A stretch of DNA of 7,046 bases from Nitrospira sp. Its GTDB lineage: Bacteria > Nitrospirota > Nitrospiria > Nitrospirales > Nitrospiraceae. The first letter of the stretch is position 1; each line of letters opens with the position of its first letter. Position numbers and translations under genes: made by a program. Positions 1 through 5,539 of the stretch are shown one piece after another. The notes under the pieces were generated by a model that did not search any database, was not told the origin of the DNA, and saw nothing but the letters and a program-made list of their open reading frames with translations. The stretch is from NCBI GenBank assembly GCA_029858925.1, contig JAOUEB010000068.1, positions 1 to 7,046 of the forward strand. The letters are read 5' to 3'.

Positions 1-1285
1 CGTCGAAACCGGACAACACGCCCGCCGGCGTGGCCGAATCGCCTGCATCCCCCTCGCCCGATTGCGTCATCGACTTCGGCTGTTCGGCGATGGTCAGCTC
101 GATCGTTCTCGGAGTTTTGTCTCGAATGATCTTCACCGCAACCTTCTTCCCCACCGGCGTCTGTGCCACCGCATTACGGAGATGGCCCGACGAATCCATC
201 GATTTGCCGTCATATTCAACGATGACATCGGCCCGCTCGAACCCTGCCTTTTTAGCCGGGCTATCGTCCATGACGTCGCTGATCAGCACACCTTTTGTCT
301 CACTGACGCCGAACTGGGACGCTAATTCAGGCGTAAGGTCCTGAATCGATACACCGAGCCAGCCTCGTACGACTTTCCCGGTCTGGACCAGTTGCCCCAT
401 GATCGACTTGGCCATATTGCTCGGCACGGCAAACCCAATTCCCATATTGCCGCCGCTCTGACTGAAGATCGCCGTATTGATGCCCACCAGCTCGCCCCGC
501 ACATTGACCAAAGCGCCCCCGGAATTCCCCGGATTGATCGCCGCGTCTGTCTGGATGAAGTCCTCATATTCCGCAATGCCTGCGGCGCGCCCCAGCGCGC
601 TCACGATGCCCAGCGTAACCGTCTGCGTCAGTCCGAACGGATTGCCGACGGCTAAAACGAACTCTCCGACTTCCAGCTGGTCTGAATCGGCCCAGGCCAC
701 AGTCGGCAATCCCTTTGCATCGATCTGGACCACCGCGATATCCGTTTTCGGATCGGTGCCGATGAGCTTTGCCTTGAACTCCCGCTTGTCCGACAACGTG
801 ACGCGAATTTCATCCGCCTTGCCAACCACATGGTTGTTGGTGATGATCATGCCGTTGGACTCGACAATGACGCCTGAACCCAACCCTCGCTCTTTCCGTT
901 CCTTCGGCTGCTGCTCGAACCGCCTGAAAAACTCGTCCCCGAAAAACTTTCGAAAGAGCGGATCGTCGAACGGCGTCCCCTGCGAGCCCTCTCCGCGTCC
1001 GCTGCTCTTGGTCGCGTAGATGTTGACGACCGCCGGCTTCACCGCCTTGGCAATCTCCACGAATGTCTGTCCGCCTCCGCCCGACAAGACCGGCTGCGGC
1101 GCTGTGGCGACCGGCCTGGCGATCGGAATGGACGGCGCATCGGGAACGGCATGGCCGGTCGGCAGCCAACCGAGATCCGACGCGACAACAAAACCGATGA
1201 TCATTCCAACCGTCAACAATGACGCGGCGACGATCCATTTGCGGCCCCCTTGCGGAGGCTTCTGTTCAAGATCAAACTGGTTCAT
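1..1285 (-). CDS. Do/HtrA (DegP/DegQ-like) periplasmic serine protease, C-terminus cut by window edge
   Basis: This is a trypsin-like serine protease of the Do/HtrA family, which degrades or refolds damaged proteins in the cell envelope. Translation from the ATG at 1285 gives 428 codons before the window ends, so the C-terminus (probably the second PDZ domain) is missing. Residues 17-41 form one hydrophobic segment after a basic pair (R15 K16), read as a membrane anchor or uncleaved signal. A Gly/Pro-rich linker follows, then a flexible LA-type loop around residues 94-135 rich in Phe, Arg and Glu. The catalytic triad is visible: His152 in TNNHVV, Asp182 in KTDIAVV and Ser255 in GNSGGAL. A PDZ domain begins near residue 305 with the RGWLGV motif and runs to about 395. 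The triad and loop are intact, so it should be active. The start has a good ribosome binding site and lies 35 bp after the aldolase stop, so the two are probably co-transcribed. DegP and DegQ cannot be told apart here. Confidence 0.95.
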   Translation of the reverse strand, partial: MNQFDLEQKPPQGGRKWIVAASLLTVGMIIGFVVASDLGWLPTGHAVPDAPSIPIARPVATAPQPVLSGGGGQTFVEIAKAVKPAVVNIYATKSSGRGEGSQGTPFDDPLFRKFFGDEFFRRFEQQPKERKERGLGSGVIVESNGMIITNNHVVGKADEIRVTLSDKREFKAKLIGTDPKTDIAVVQIDAKGLPTVAWADSDQLEVGEFVLAVGNPFGLTQTVTLGIVSALGRAAGIAEYEDFIQTDAAINPGNSGGALVNVRGELVGINTAIFSQSGGNMGIGFAVPSNMAKSIMGQLVQTGKVVRGWLGVSIQDLTPELASQFGVSETKGVLISDVMDDSPAKKAGFERADVIVEYDGKSMDSSGHLRNAVAQTPVGKKVAVKIIRDKTPRTIELTIAEQPKSMTQSGEGDAGDSATPAGVLSGFD

Positions 1286-1293
1286 GCTGCGTG

Positions 1294-1300
1294 CTCCACC
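1294..1300 (-). promoter_or_regulatory. Ribosome binding site of the Do/HtrA protease
   Basis: GGTGGAG on the minus strand lies 8 nt upstream of the ATG at 1285. It fixes the start at that ATG and shows the protease is translated independently of the aldolase upstream. No promoter-like hexamers are visible in the 35-bp gap. Confidence 0.7.
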
Positions 1301-1320
1301 CTCTCCATGCCGGGATACGC

Positions 1321-2244
1321 CTATTTAATCTCGCCTGCATAGATTCCCATAATCGTATGGAGGAACGTGATCGCCTCGGCCTTCGGCCGCTGGAATGAGT
1401 TTCGGCCGATGATGCTGCCGAAGCCGCCGCCATCACGAATGGCCTTCGCTTCTTCAAACACGTTCTTGTCCTCGCTTTTCGCGCCGCCGGAGAAAATCAC
1501 GATCCGCCGACCATCGAACGAACTCTGCACCACATGTTGAACGCGCTCCGCCAGCGTCTTGATCGGAATCTTCGCCGATTCATAGACCTTCTTGGCGGCA
1601 GCCAGTTCCACATGCGCGGTCGGCAACTTCACTTTGATGATATGCGCGCCGAGCTGGGCGGCAATTTGCGCCGCATAGGCCACCACATCGATGGCCGTTT
1701 CTCCCTCTTTGCTGAGCTCCGACCCTCTAGGATAGGACCAGACCACGACCGCCAACCCATTCTCCTTCGCCTCCTCAGCGATGGCTCGGAGCTGCTCGTA
1801 CATCGCATTGCAGTGGGATGAACCGGGGTAGATCGTGAACCCCACGGCCGAACAACCCAGGCGCAGCGCATCCTTGACGCTGCCGGTCACAGAGGGCATG
1901 GGATCCTTCTCATCATGGAGCACATCATGATTGTTAAGCTTGAGGATCAACGGAATCTGGCCGGCAAAGTGGCTCGCGCCTGCCTCAAGAAATCCCAAGG
2001 GGGCTGCATAGGCGTTACAACCGGCGTCGATCGCCAGTTGGAAGTGATAGTGCGGATTGTAGCCGGGAGGATTGACCGCGAAGCTTCTAGCCGGTCCATG
2101 CTCAAAGCCCTGATCGACTGGAAGAATCACAAGCTTTCCCGTGCCGGCCAGCTTCCCAGACCGCAACATTCTGGCTAGGTTGGTCTTGGTGCCTGCATTA
2201 TCGCTGCTATACCAGCTCAGAATTTCTTGAACTCGGTCTCCCAT
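1321..2244 (-). CDS. fbaB: Class I fructose-bisphosphate aldolase, DhnA/FbaB type
   Basis: This aldolase reversibly joins dihydroxyacetone phosphate and glyceraldehyde-3-phosphate to fructose-1,6-bisphosphate through a Schiff base, in the cytoplasm. The product is 307 aa, a TIM barrel of the DhnA/archaeal class I type rather than the metal-dependent class II type. Visible motifs are LPVDQGFEHGP (41-51), where barrel strand 1 carries an acidic residue. YPGS follows at 139-142. IIKVK (202-206) contains the Schiff-base lysine, by family comparison K204 or K206. The phosphate-binding strands are FSGGAK (251-256) and GSIIGRNSFQRP (276-287). The ATG at 2244 is chosen because a strong AGGAGG lies 6 nt upstream; a TTG at 2259 would place that site inside the coding region. 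Its own promoter is predicted upstream, and fructose-1,6-bisphosphatase precedes it, which points to gluconeogenic use. The next gene, the protease, has no obvious metabolic link. Confidence 0.93.
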   Translation of the reverse strand: MGDRVQEILSWYSSDNAGTKTNLARMLRSGKLAGTGKLVILPVDQGFEHGPARSFAVNPPGYNPHYHFQLAIDAGCNAYAAPLGFLEAGASHFAGQIPLILKLNNHDVLHDEKDPMPSVTGSVKDALRLGCSAVGFTIYPGSSHCNAMYEQLRAIAEEAKENGLAVVVWSYPRGSELSKEGETAIDVVAYAAQIAAQLGAHIIKVKLPTAHVELAAAKKVYESAKIPIKTLAERVQHVVQSSFDGRRIVIFSGGAKSEDKNVFEEAKAIRDGGGFGSIIGRNSFQRPKAEAITFLHTIMGIYAGEIK

Positions 2245-2250
2245 GTCTTT

Positions 2251-2256
2251 CCTCCT
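2251..2256 (-). promoter_or_regulatory. Strong Shine-Dalgarno site that sets the aldolase start
   Basis: AGGAGG on the minus strand is spaced 6 nt from the ATG at 2244. It is the best Shine-Dalgarno match noticed in the window. It rules out the in-frame TTG at 2259, because the site would then lie inside codons 2-3. Confidence 0.85.
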
Positions 2257-2294
2257 CAAATCGTTGCCAGAGTCCGTGACTGTCGAGTTGTGCT

Positions 2295-2314
2295 GCGCCA
2301 GTGCTCACCGGCGC
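2295..2314 (-). promoter_or_regulatory. GC-rich stem-loop at the predicted 5' end of the aldolase transcript
   Basis: The minus strand reads GCGCCGGT, loop GAGC, ACTGGCGC, giving an 8-bp stem with one G-U pair. It starts at about the predicted transcription start (near 2315), so the mRNA would begin with the hairpin about 50 nt before the start codon. No T-run follows on either strand, so it is not an intrinsic terminator. A 5' stem can protect mRNA from 5'-end-dependent decay; that role is an inference. Confidence 0.45.
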
Positions 2315-2321
2315 TGATGAA

Positions 2322-2351
2322 ATAGTATCCGACGCGGGCGCGGGTACGCAA
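2322..2351 (-). promoter_or_regulatory. Predicted sigma-70-type promoter of the aldolase gene
   Basis: On the minus strand TTGCGT (2351-2346) is followed after 18 nt by TACTAT (2327-2322). An overlapping alternative -10 is GATACT with a 16-nt spacer. The spacer is very GC-rich. The start would fall near 2315, leaving a leader of about 70 nt that holds the stem-loop and the AGGAGG site. Confidence 0.4.
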
Positions 2352-2381
2352 CCGATCGTCGTTAGCCCGCACTACTCATGA

Positions 2382-2489
2382 CAGTTCGTAGCGAAATCGC
2401 TTGGGTATCCGTATCTCGTATCTCGCAAACAAAGATTACAACGCACCCTCTTTCCGTCCTGCGCTTCACGCGATGCGAGCAACGAACTG
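2382..2489. repeat. Inner inverted repeat nested in the 2363-2543 element
   Basis: CAGTTCGT (2382-2389) is the reverse complement of ACGAACTG at 2482-2489, and ATCGC (2396-2400) is the reverse complement of GCGAT at 2470-2474. The less matched middle is 6-7 nt. With the outer arms this gives nested symmetry over about 180 bp, suggesting that a transcript or one DNA strand could fold into a long imperfect hairpin. Confidence 0.4.
2406..2425 (-). repeat. Short heptamer array (CGAGATA-type) in the intergenic gap
   Basis: The minus strand reads CGAGATA, CGAGATA, CGGATA: two perfect 7-nt units and a 6-nt remnant. The period and the CG start match the CGTKAAN arrays around manC and the four-helix gene, so it may be a diverged member of the same family. 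It lies in the core of the inverted-repeat element. Confidence 0.4.
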
Positions 2490-2507
2490 CGCGGCAGCGG
2501 ATCGGCG

Positions 2508-2532
2508 ATTGCATCAGAAGTGTTCATGCAAT
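2508..2532 (-). other. Hairpin just downstream of the fructose-1,6-bisphosphatase stop codon
   Basis: ATTGCAT (2532-2526) and ATGCAAT (2514-2508) on the minus strand form a perfect 7-bp stem around an 11-nt loop, within which GAA and TTC could extend pairing. It starts 8 nt after the stop codon. The stem is AT-rich and no T-tract follows, so a classical terminator is unlikely; it may mark or protect the 3' end of the transcript. Confidence 0.35.
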
Positions 2533-2540
2533 AATGCGGG

Positions 2541-3545
2541 CTAGACTCGGCCCTGGATGAATGCTTCCGCCGTTTCTACGTCGTGTCGGCTTCCGATAAT
2601 CAACGGCACCCGCTGATGCAACTTCTTCGCTTCCACTTCCAGTATTCGCGAGGTCCCCGTCGAGGCTTTCCCCCCGGCCTGCTCGACGACAAAGGCCAGT
2701 GGATTCGCTTCATACAGCAGGCGAAGCTTCCCCTCGGGCTTGTCGATTTCGCCTGGATAGAGATAGATCCCGCCTCCGAGCAGCAGGCGATGCACATCGG
2801 CCACCAAACAGCCGGAATACCGCGCGCTGTATGGACGGCCGGTTGCCTTGTCACTGATCTTCAATGAATCGATATACTTTTTGATTCCGGCCTGCCATTT
2901 CTGATAGTTGCCTTCATTCGTGGCGTAGACTTTGCCCTTCTCCGGAATCCTTATCCGCTCATGTGACAGCAGATACTCCCCAATACCTGGTTCAAGCGTA
3001 AAGCCATACACACCTTGTCCGACCGTATAGACCAGCATCGTGCTCGACCCGTACAGCAAATAGCCGGCGGCCACCTGTTCGGTCCCCTTGCGCACCAATT
3101 CCTCATCGGTCGGCAGGCGATCCGCCTGGTCGTGCTTGAGCACGGAAAAAATGGCGCCGAGCGGCATATTGTTGTCCGTATTGGAGGAGCCGTCGAGCGG
3201 ATCGAAGAGCAGCATGTACTTGCCGTGCGGCCAATTCCCCGGCAATGCGATCGGCTTTTCCATTTCTTCCGAGGCCAACGCGCAGACATACCCGCTATGT
3301 TGAAACACTTTCACGAACGCGTCGTTTGCGATGACGTCCAGCTTCTTGACCATTTCTCCCTGCACGTTCGAGTCGCCCGTCGTTCCAAAAATATTGATCA
3401 ACCCGGCGCGCCGGAGATCTTGCGCGATAAGCTTCCCAACCAGGCCGATTTGGGTCAAGAGGCTGGAAAACTCCTCCGTCGCACCTTGATGCGAGGCTTG
3501 GTTCTGGACAATAAACCGGCTTAATGTAAAAGGAAATTCTCTCAT
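2541..3545 (-). CDS. fbp: Class I fructose-1,6-bisphosphatase
   Basis: The enzyme hydrolyses fructose-1,6-bisphosphate to fructose-6-phosphate and phosphate, the committing step of gluconeogenesis, using divalent metal ions in the cytoplasm. The product is 334 aa, the usual length of class I enzymes. Motifs in order are an N-terminal TLSRF segment, GDSNVQGE (about 57-64), SEEME (about 92-96) and the metal-binding signature FDPLDGSSN (about 114-122). YATNEGN follows near 205-211, ARYSGCLVADVHR near 239-251 as part of the substrate site, and LLYEANPLAF near 275-284. The ATG at 3545 is preferred over a GTG at 3626 because family proteins start just before the TLSRF segment and a promoter lies inside the would-be extension. 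There is no Shine-Dalgarno site before this ATG, which fits near-leaderless initiation. The stop codon is the first triplet of a repeat arm. All key residues are present. Confidence 0.95.
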   Translation of the reverse strand: MREFPFTLSRFIVQNQASHQGATEEFSSLLTQIGLVGKLIAQDLRRAGLINIFGTTGDSNVQGEMVKKLDVIANDAFVKVFQHSGYVCALASEEMEKPIALPGNWPHGKYMLLFDPLDGSSNTDNNMPLGAIFSVLKHDQADRLPTDEELVRKGTEQVAAGYLLYGSSTMLVYTVGQGVYGFTLEPGIGEYLLSHERIRIPEKGKVYATNEGNYQKWQAGIKKYIDSLKISDKATGRPYSARYSGCLVADVHRLLLGGGIYLYPGEIDKPEGKLRLLYEANPLAFVVEQAGGKASTGTSRILEVEAKKLHQRVPLIIGSRHDVETAEAFIQGRV

Positions 3546-3558
3546 GGCGGTGGGAGTG

Positions 3559-3587
3559 AGTATACCGGGTTTGTTATCAGCGGGCAA
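3559..3587 (-). promoter_or_regulatory. Predicted sigma-70-type promoter of fbp giving a near-leaderless mRNA
   Basis: On the minus strand TTGCCC (3587-3582) is followed after exactly 17 nt by TATACT (3564-3559). The -10 ends 13 nt before the ATG at 3545, so transcription should begin around 3552, leaving a leader of only about 5-8 nt. No Shine-Dalgarno sequence lies between. The good spacing and the lack of a ribosome binding site support each other. Confidence 0.5.
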
Positions 3588-3600
3588 ACGACGTTCAGAA

Positions 3601-3614
3601 CCGGCGTTGGCCGG
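3601..3614 (-). other. Small GC hairpin between the mutase gene and fbp
   Basis: CCGGC, loop CAAC, GCCGG on the minus strand lies about 28 nt after the stop codon of the mutase gene and can be extended by two G-U pairs. No T-run follows, so it is not a clear intrinsic terminator, but it is the only candidate for a 3' end of the upstream operon before the fbp promoter. Confidence 0.25.
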
Positions 3615-3641
3615 CCATTGCTCCACTCGGCATCAGCCTTC

Positions 3642-5042
3642 TTATTGATCGAACGCCCTTCTTGCCTCGGCCAGTTCATGCTCAATCAGGGAACGGATAG
3701 CGTTCATCCGCGCAGAAGAAGTCGCTTCGAATCGCAAGACCAGCGCGGGCTGTGTGTTGGAGGCTCTGATAAGGCCCCATCCTTCCTCGAATATTGCGCG
3801 GACACCGTCGATGGTGATGAGGTCTCGGAGCACCAGATCGGCCGGTCCGAGACCTTGCTTCGCCTTCAGATAACCCCCAAACTTCGCCTGCACCGATCGC
3901 ACCACGTCGAACTTTATGCTATCGGGTAAATCGACACGAATCTCCGGAGTCACCACCGTCTTCGGCAGGTCGGAGACCAAGGCCGACAGTGGCCGCGCGC
4001 CCTTCGCCAAGATCTCGATCAGCCTGCAGGACGCATACACGGCATCGTCATACCCGAAATACCGATCGGCAAAAAACATATGGCCGGACATTTCGCCGGC
4101 AAGCACGGCGGACTCTTCCTTCATCTTCGATTTGATCAGCGAATGGCCCGTCTTCCACATGATCGGGCGCCCGCCCTTCGCGGCAATATCGTCATAGAGG
4201 CTCTGCGAGGCTTTCACTTCCGAAATGACCGTGCTGCCAGGGTTCGCCGCTAAAATATCACGCGCATAGACGACCAGCAGGCGGTCCCCCCAGAGCACCT
4301 CGCCCTGTTCGTCCACCGCGCCGATCCGATCCGCGTCGCCGTCATAGCCGATGCCGGCATCCGCCCTGAGATTCTTCACCGCCTGCATCAGATCAGCCAG
4401 GTTTTCGAGCACGGTCGGGTCAGGGTGATGATTTGGGAAGCGCCCATCGAGGTCACCATATAACACCGTCACCTTGCAGCCCAGCAACTCAAGCGCATCC
4501 TTAGCCAAGAGCGACGCCGCCCCGTTTCCGCAATCGATCACGACATGCAGCCGATGGGCGTTCACTCCCGCAAAACTCTTCTTGATATAGGCCAGGTAGT
4601 CCGGAATGATCGCGTGCTCGGACAGCTGTCCGGCCCCCGACACGAATACGCCTTTCTCCATCACCCGGCGGAGTTCCTGAATCGCTTCGCCGTGAATCGC
4701 CTCTTTGCCCACGCAGATCTTGAACCCATTGTACTCGCCCGCATTGTGGCTGCCTGTAATCATGATGCCGCCGCCGACCGGCAAGGTAAACAGCGAAAAG
4801 TACACCAGCGGTGAAGAACAGACGCCGATATCGATGACATCGAGTCCACCCTCAAGCAGCCCTTTCAGGAGCGACTTGTGCAGACTTGGAGAACTGAGTC
4901 GGCCGTCGCGGCCGAGGCTGACCGTCTTGATGCCGCGCCCGGCAACATACGTCGCGTAGGCCAGCCCCAGCCGCTCGGCCATGTCTTCAGTCAGTTCTGT
5001 CCCGACGATGCCGCGGAGGTCGTATTCACGGAATAGTGCCAT
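3642..5042 (-). CDS. manB: Phosphomannomutase / phosphoglucomutase (alpha-D-phosphohexomutase family)
   Basis: The enzyme interconverts hexose-6-phosphate and hexose-1-phosphate through a phosphoserine. Beside manC, the likely main role is mannose-6-phosphate to mannose-1-phosphate for GDP-mannose; family members of the AlgC type also act on glucose phosphates. The product is 466 aa with all four signatures: the catalytic loop TGSHNAGEYNGF with Ser98, the metal loop DGDADR (234-239), the sugar-binding loop GEMSGH (316-321) and the phosphate-binding loop RASNTQP (426-432). The N-terminus FREYDLRG is typical of bacterial mutases. The catalytic loop has Ala101 where Pro is usual (TGSHNP or TASHNP). 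The ATG at 5042 lies 8 bp after the stop of the four-helix gene, with only a GAGG 3 nt upstream as ribosome binding site. The upstream heptamer array runs up to that site. The gene probably belongs to the manC transcript. Confidence 0.93.
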   Translation of the reverse strand: MALFREYDLRGIVGTELTEDMAERLGLAYATYVAGRGIKTVSLGRDGRLSSPSLHKSLLKGLLEGGLDVIDIGVCSSPLVYFSLFTLPVGGGIMITGSHNAGEYNGFKICVGKEAIHGEAIQELRRVMEKGVFVSGAGQLSEHAIIPDYLAYIKKSFAGVNAHRLHVVIDCGNGAASLLAKDALELLGCKVTVLYGDLDGRFPNHHPDPTVLENLADLMQAVKNLRADAGIGYDGDADRIGAVDEQGEVLWGDRLLVVYARDILAANPGSTVISEVKASQSLYDDIAAKGGRPIMWKTGHSLIKSKMKEESAVLAGEMSGHMFFADRYFGYDDAVYASCRLIEILAKGARPLSALVSDLPKTVVTPEIRVDLPDSIKFDVVRSVQAKFGGYLKAKQGLGPADLVLRDLITIDGVRAIFEEGWGLIRASNTQPALVLRFEATSSARMNAIRSLIEHELAEARRAFDQ

Positions 5043-5048
5043 GAGCCT

Positions 5049-5080
5049 CGTTAATCGTTAGACGTTAAACGTGAACCGTG
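5049..5080 (+). repeat. Heptamer array A, between the four-helix gene and the mutase
   Basis: The plus strand reads as 7-nt units CGTTAAT, CGTTAGA, CGTTAAA, CGTGAAC and a final CGTG. The array contains the stop codon and last codons of the four-helix gene and ends at the ribosome binding site of the mutase gene. It is in opposite orientation to array B at 5507-5539, with which it forms an imperfect inverted repeat. Confidence 0.75.
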
Positions 5081-5482
5081 TGATGCCGTTCTTGCTTTCG
5101 ACAAATATCGAATAAACCCATTCACAACTGAGATCGCCCTCAACACACCCTCGCGCATCGACGTGAAGTTCTCATCCGAAATGAGCTGTTCTTCCTGCGC
5201 CACAGTCAGATGATCTATGATTTCATATAGAGAGCCCCTCGCCTGCCTTGCAAACTGGATGTTCTCCGCGTAATGAAATCGCCCATATCCCTCTGCTAGA
5301 TTTGCCGTAACCGATCGTGAAGCCCTGACAAGTTGATCCCGCAGCCGATATTGTTCCTCCTTGGGGAAGGTGCGCACTATAGCCGAAACCTGTAGACGCA
5401 GGTCTCGGCACACCTTCCACACATCAAGATCTTCGAATGTTCTGATGATTGATCGCTTTTCCTCAGCACCTTCCATTTCCAT
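5051..5482 (-). CDS. Four-helix-bundle protein of the S23 / 23S rRNA intervening-sequence (IVP) family
   Basis: This 143-aa protein is of the family first known from intervening sequences in 23S rRNA genes and common as a stand-alone gene; its function is not established. Family marks are the FEDLDVWK opening (about 16-23), FPKEEQYRLRDQLVRAS (about 39-55), the ANLAEGYGR turn, an alpha-helical stretch with ARGSLYEIIDHL (about 81-92) and a C-terminal NGFIRYLS. No signal peptide or membrane segment is seen. The start is uncertain: ATGs at 5482 and 5476 are both possible and neither has a clear Shine-Dalgarno site. The last residues (SRLTSND) are encoded by heptamer array A and lie beyond the conserved fold. 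The gene splits an otherwise typical manC-manB pair, is flanked by inverted repeats and has about 50% GC (5101-5460, counted by hand) against about 63% in a part of the mutase gene (4261-4500). I read it as an inserted gene with no evident role in sugar metabolism. Confidence 0.88.
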   Translation of the reverse strand: MEMEGAEEKRSIIRTFEDLDVWKVCRDLRLQVSAIVRTFPKEEQYRLRDQLVRASRSVTANLAEGYGRFHYAENIQFARQARGSLYEIIDHLTVAQEEQLISDENFTSMREGVLRAISVVNGFIRYLSKARTASHGSRLTSND

Positions 5483-5506
5483 GGATCAGAGGTTTCGATG
5501 ACTGCG

Positions 5507-5539
5507 CTCACGTTTCACGTTTAACGCTTCACGTTAACG
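5507..5539 (-). repeat. Heptamer array B, over the manC 3' end
   Basis: On the minus strand the units are CGTTAA, CGTGAAG, CGTTAAA, CGTGAAA and CGTGAG. The array encodes the last residues of ManC (VNVKR), contains its TAA stop (5523-5521) and continues into the gap before the four-helix gene. Positions 5514-5539 are the inverted counterpart of 5049-5075, including an exact 13-nt core TTCACGTTTAACG. Confidence 0.75.

Larger units (their letters stand above)
2245..2540. other. Intergenic region between fructose-1,6-bisphosphatase and aldolase
   Basis: This gap of about 296 bp has no credible gene. From the bisphosphatase side it holds a hairpin just after the stop, two nested inverted-repeat pairs, a short heptamer array, a predicted sigma-70-type promoter, a GC-rich stem-loop near the predicted transcript start, and the aldolase ribosome binding site. 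Each is listed separately. No rho-independent terminator with a T-tract was found. Confidence 0.7.
2363..2543. repeat. Inverted-repeat-bounded element of about 180 bp (possible MITE relic)
   Basis: The left arm (2363-2380) reads TAGCCCGCACTACTCATGA. The right arm (2524-2543), read on the minus strand, is TAGCCCGCATTATTGCATGA. Nine bases match exactly at the outer ends, and most of the rest match with one single-base gap. The right arm starts exactly on the TAG stop codon of the bisphosphatase gene; the left arm ends about 11 bp before the aldolase -35 box. Opposed ends with a short non-coding core look like a miniature inverted-repeat element. No transposase and no clear target-site duplication is visible. 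A paired binding site or RNA fold is the alternative. Confidence 0.45.

Noticed and set aside
477..1019. Plus-strand open frame of 180 codons opposite the protease gene
   Set aside because: It lies within the protease whose triad and PDZ motifs are clear, and its translation resembles no protein family.
1282..1308. Eight-codon frame (MERVEHAA) whose TGA overlaps the protease ATG
   Set aside because: The ATGA overlap resembles a coupling leader peptide, but no ribosome binding site precedes it and the length is too short to distinguish from chance.
2245..2259. TTG start for the aldolase at 2259
   Set aside because: The AGGAGG site would be inside the first codons; the ATG at 2244 has ideal spacing from it.
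2295..2314. Intrinsic terminator
   Set aside because: The stem is strong but no T-tract follows on either strand, and it lies downstream of the predicted aldolase promoter.
2378..2560. Plus-strand open frame of 60 codons in the intergenic gap
   Set aside because: It has no ribosome binding site, runs through the repeat arms and into the end of fbp, and resembles no known family.
3546..3626. N-terminal extension of fructose-1,6-bisphosphatase to a GTG at 3626
   Set aside because: The extra 27 residues precede the normal family start, the predicted promoter lies inside them, and no well-placed ribosome binding site supports the GTG.
5051..5482. Accessory (Avd-type) gene of a diversity-generating retroelement
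   Set aside because: Avd proteins belong to the same broad four-helix family, but no reverse transcriptase, template repeat or variable repeat is seen in the window.
5049..5539. CRISPR-like array
   Set aside because: The units are 7-nt tandem repeats without spacers, and no cas genes are present.
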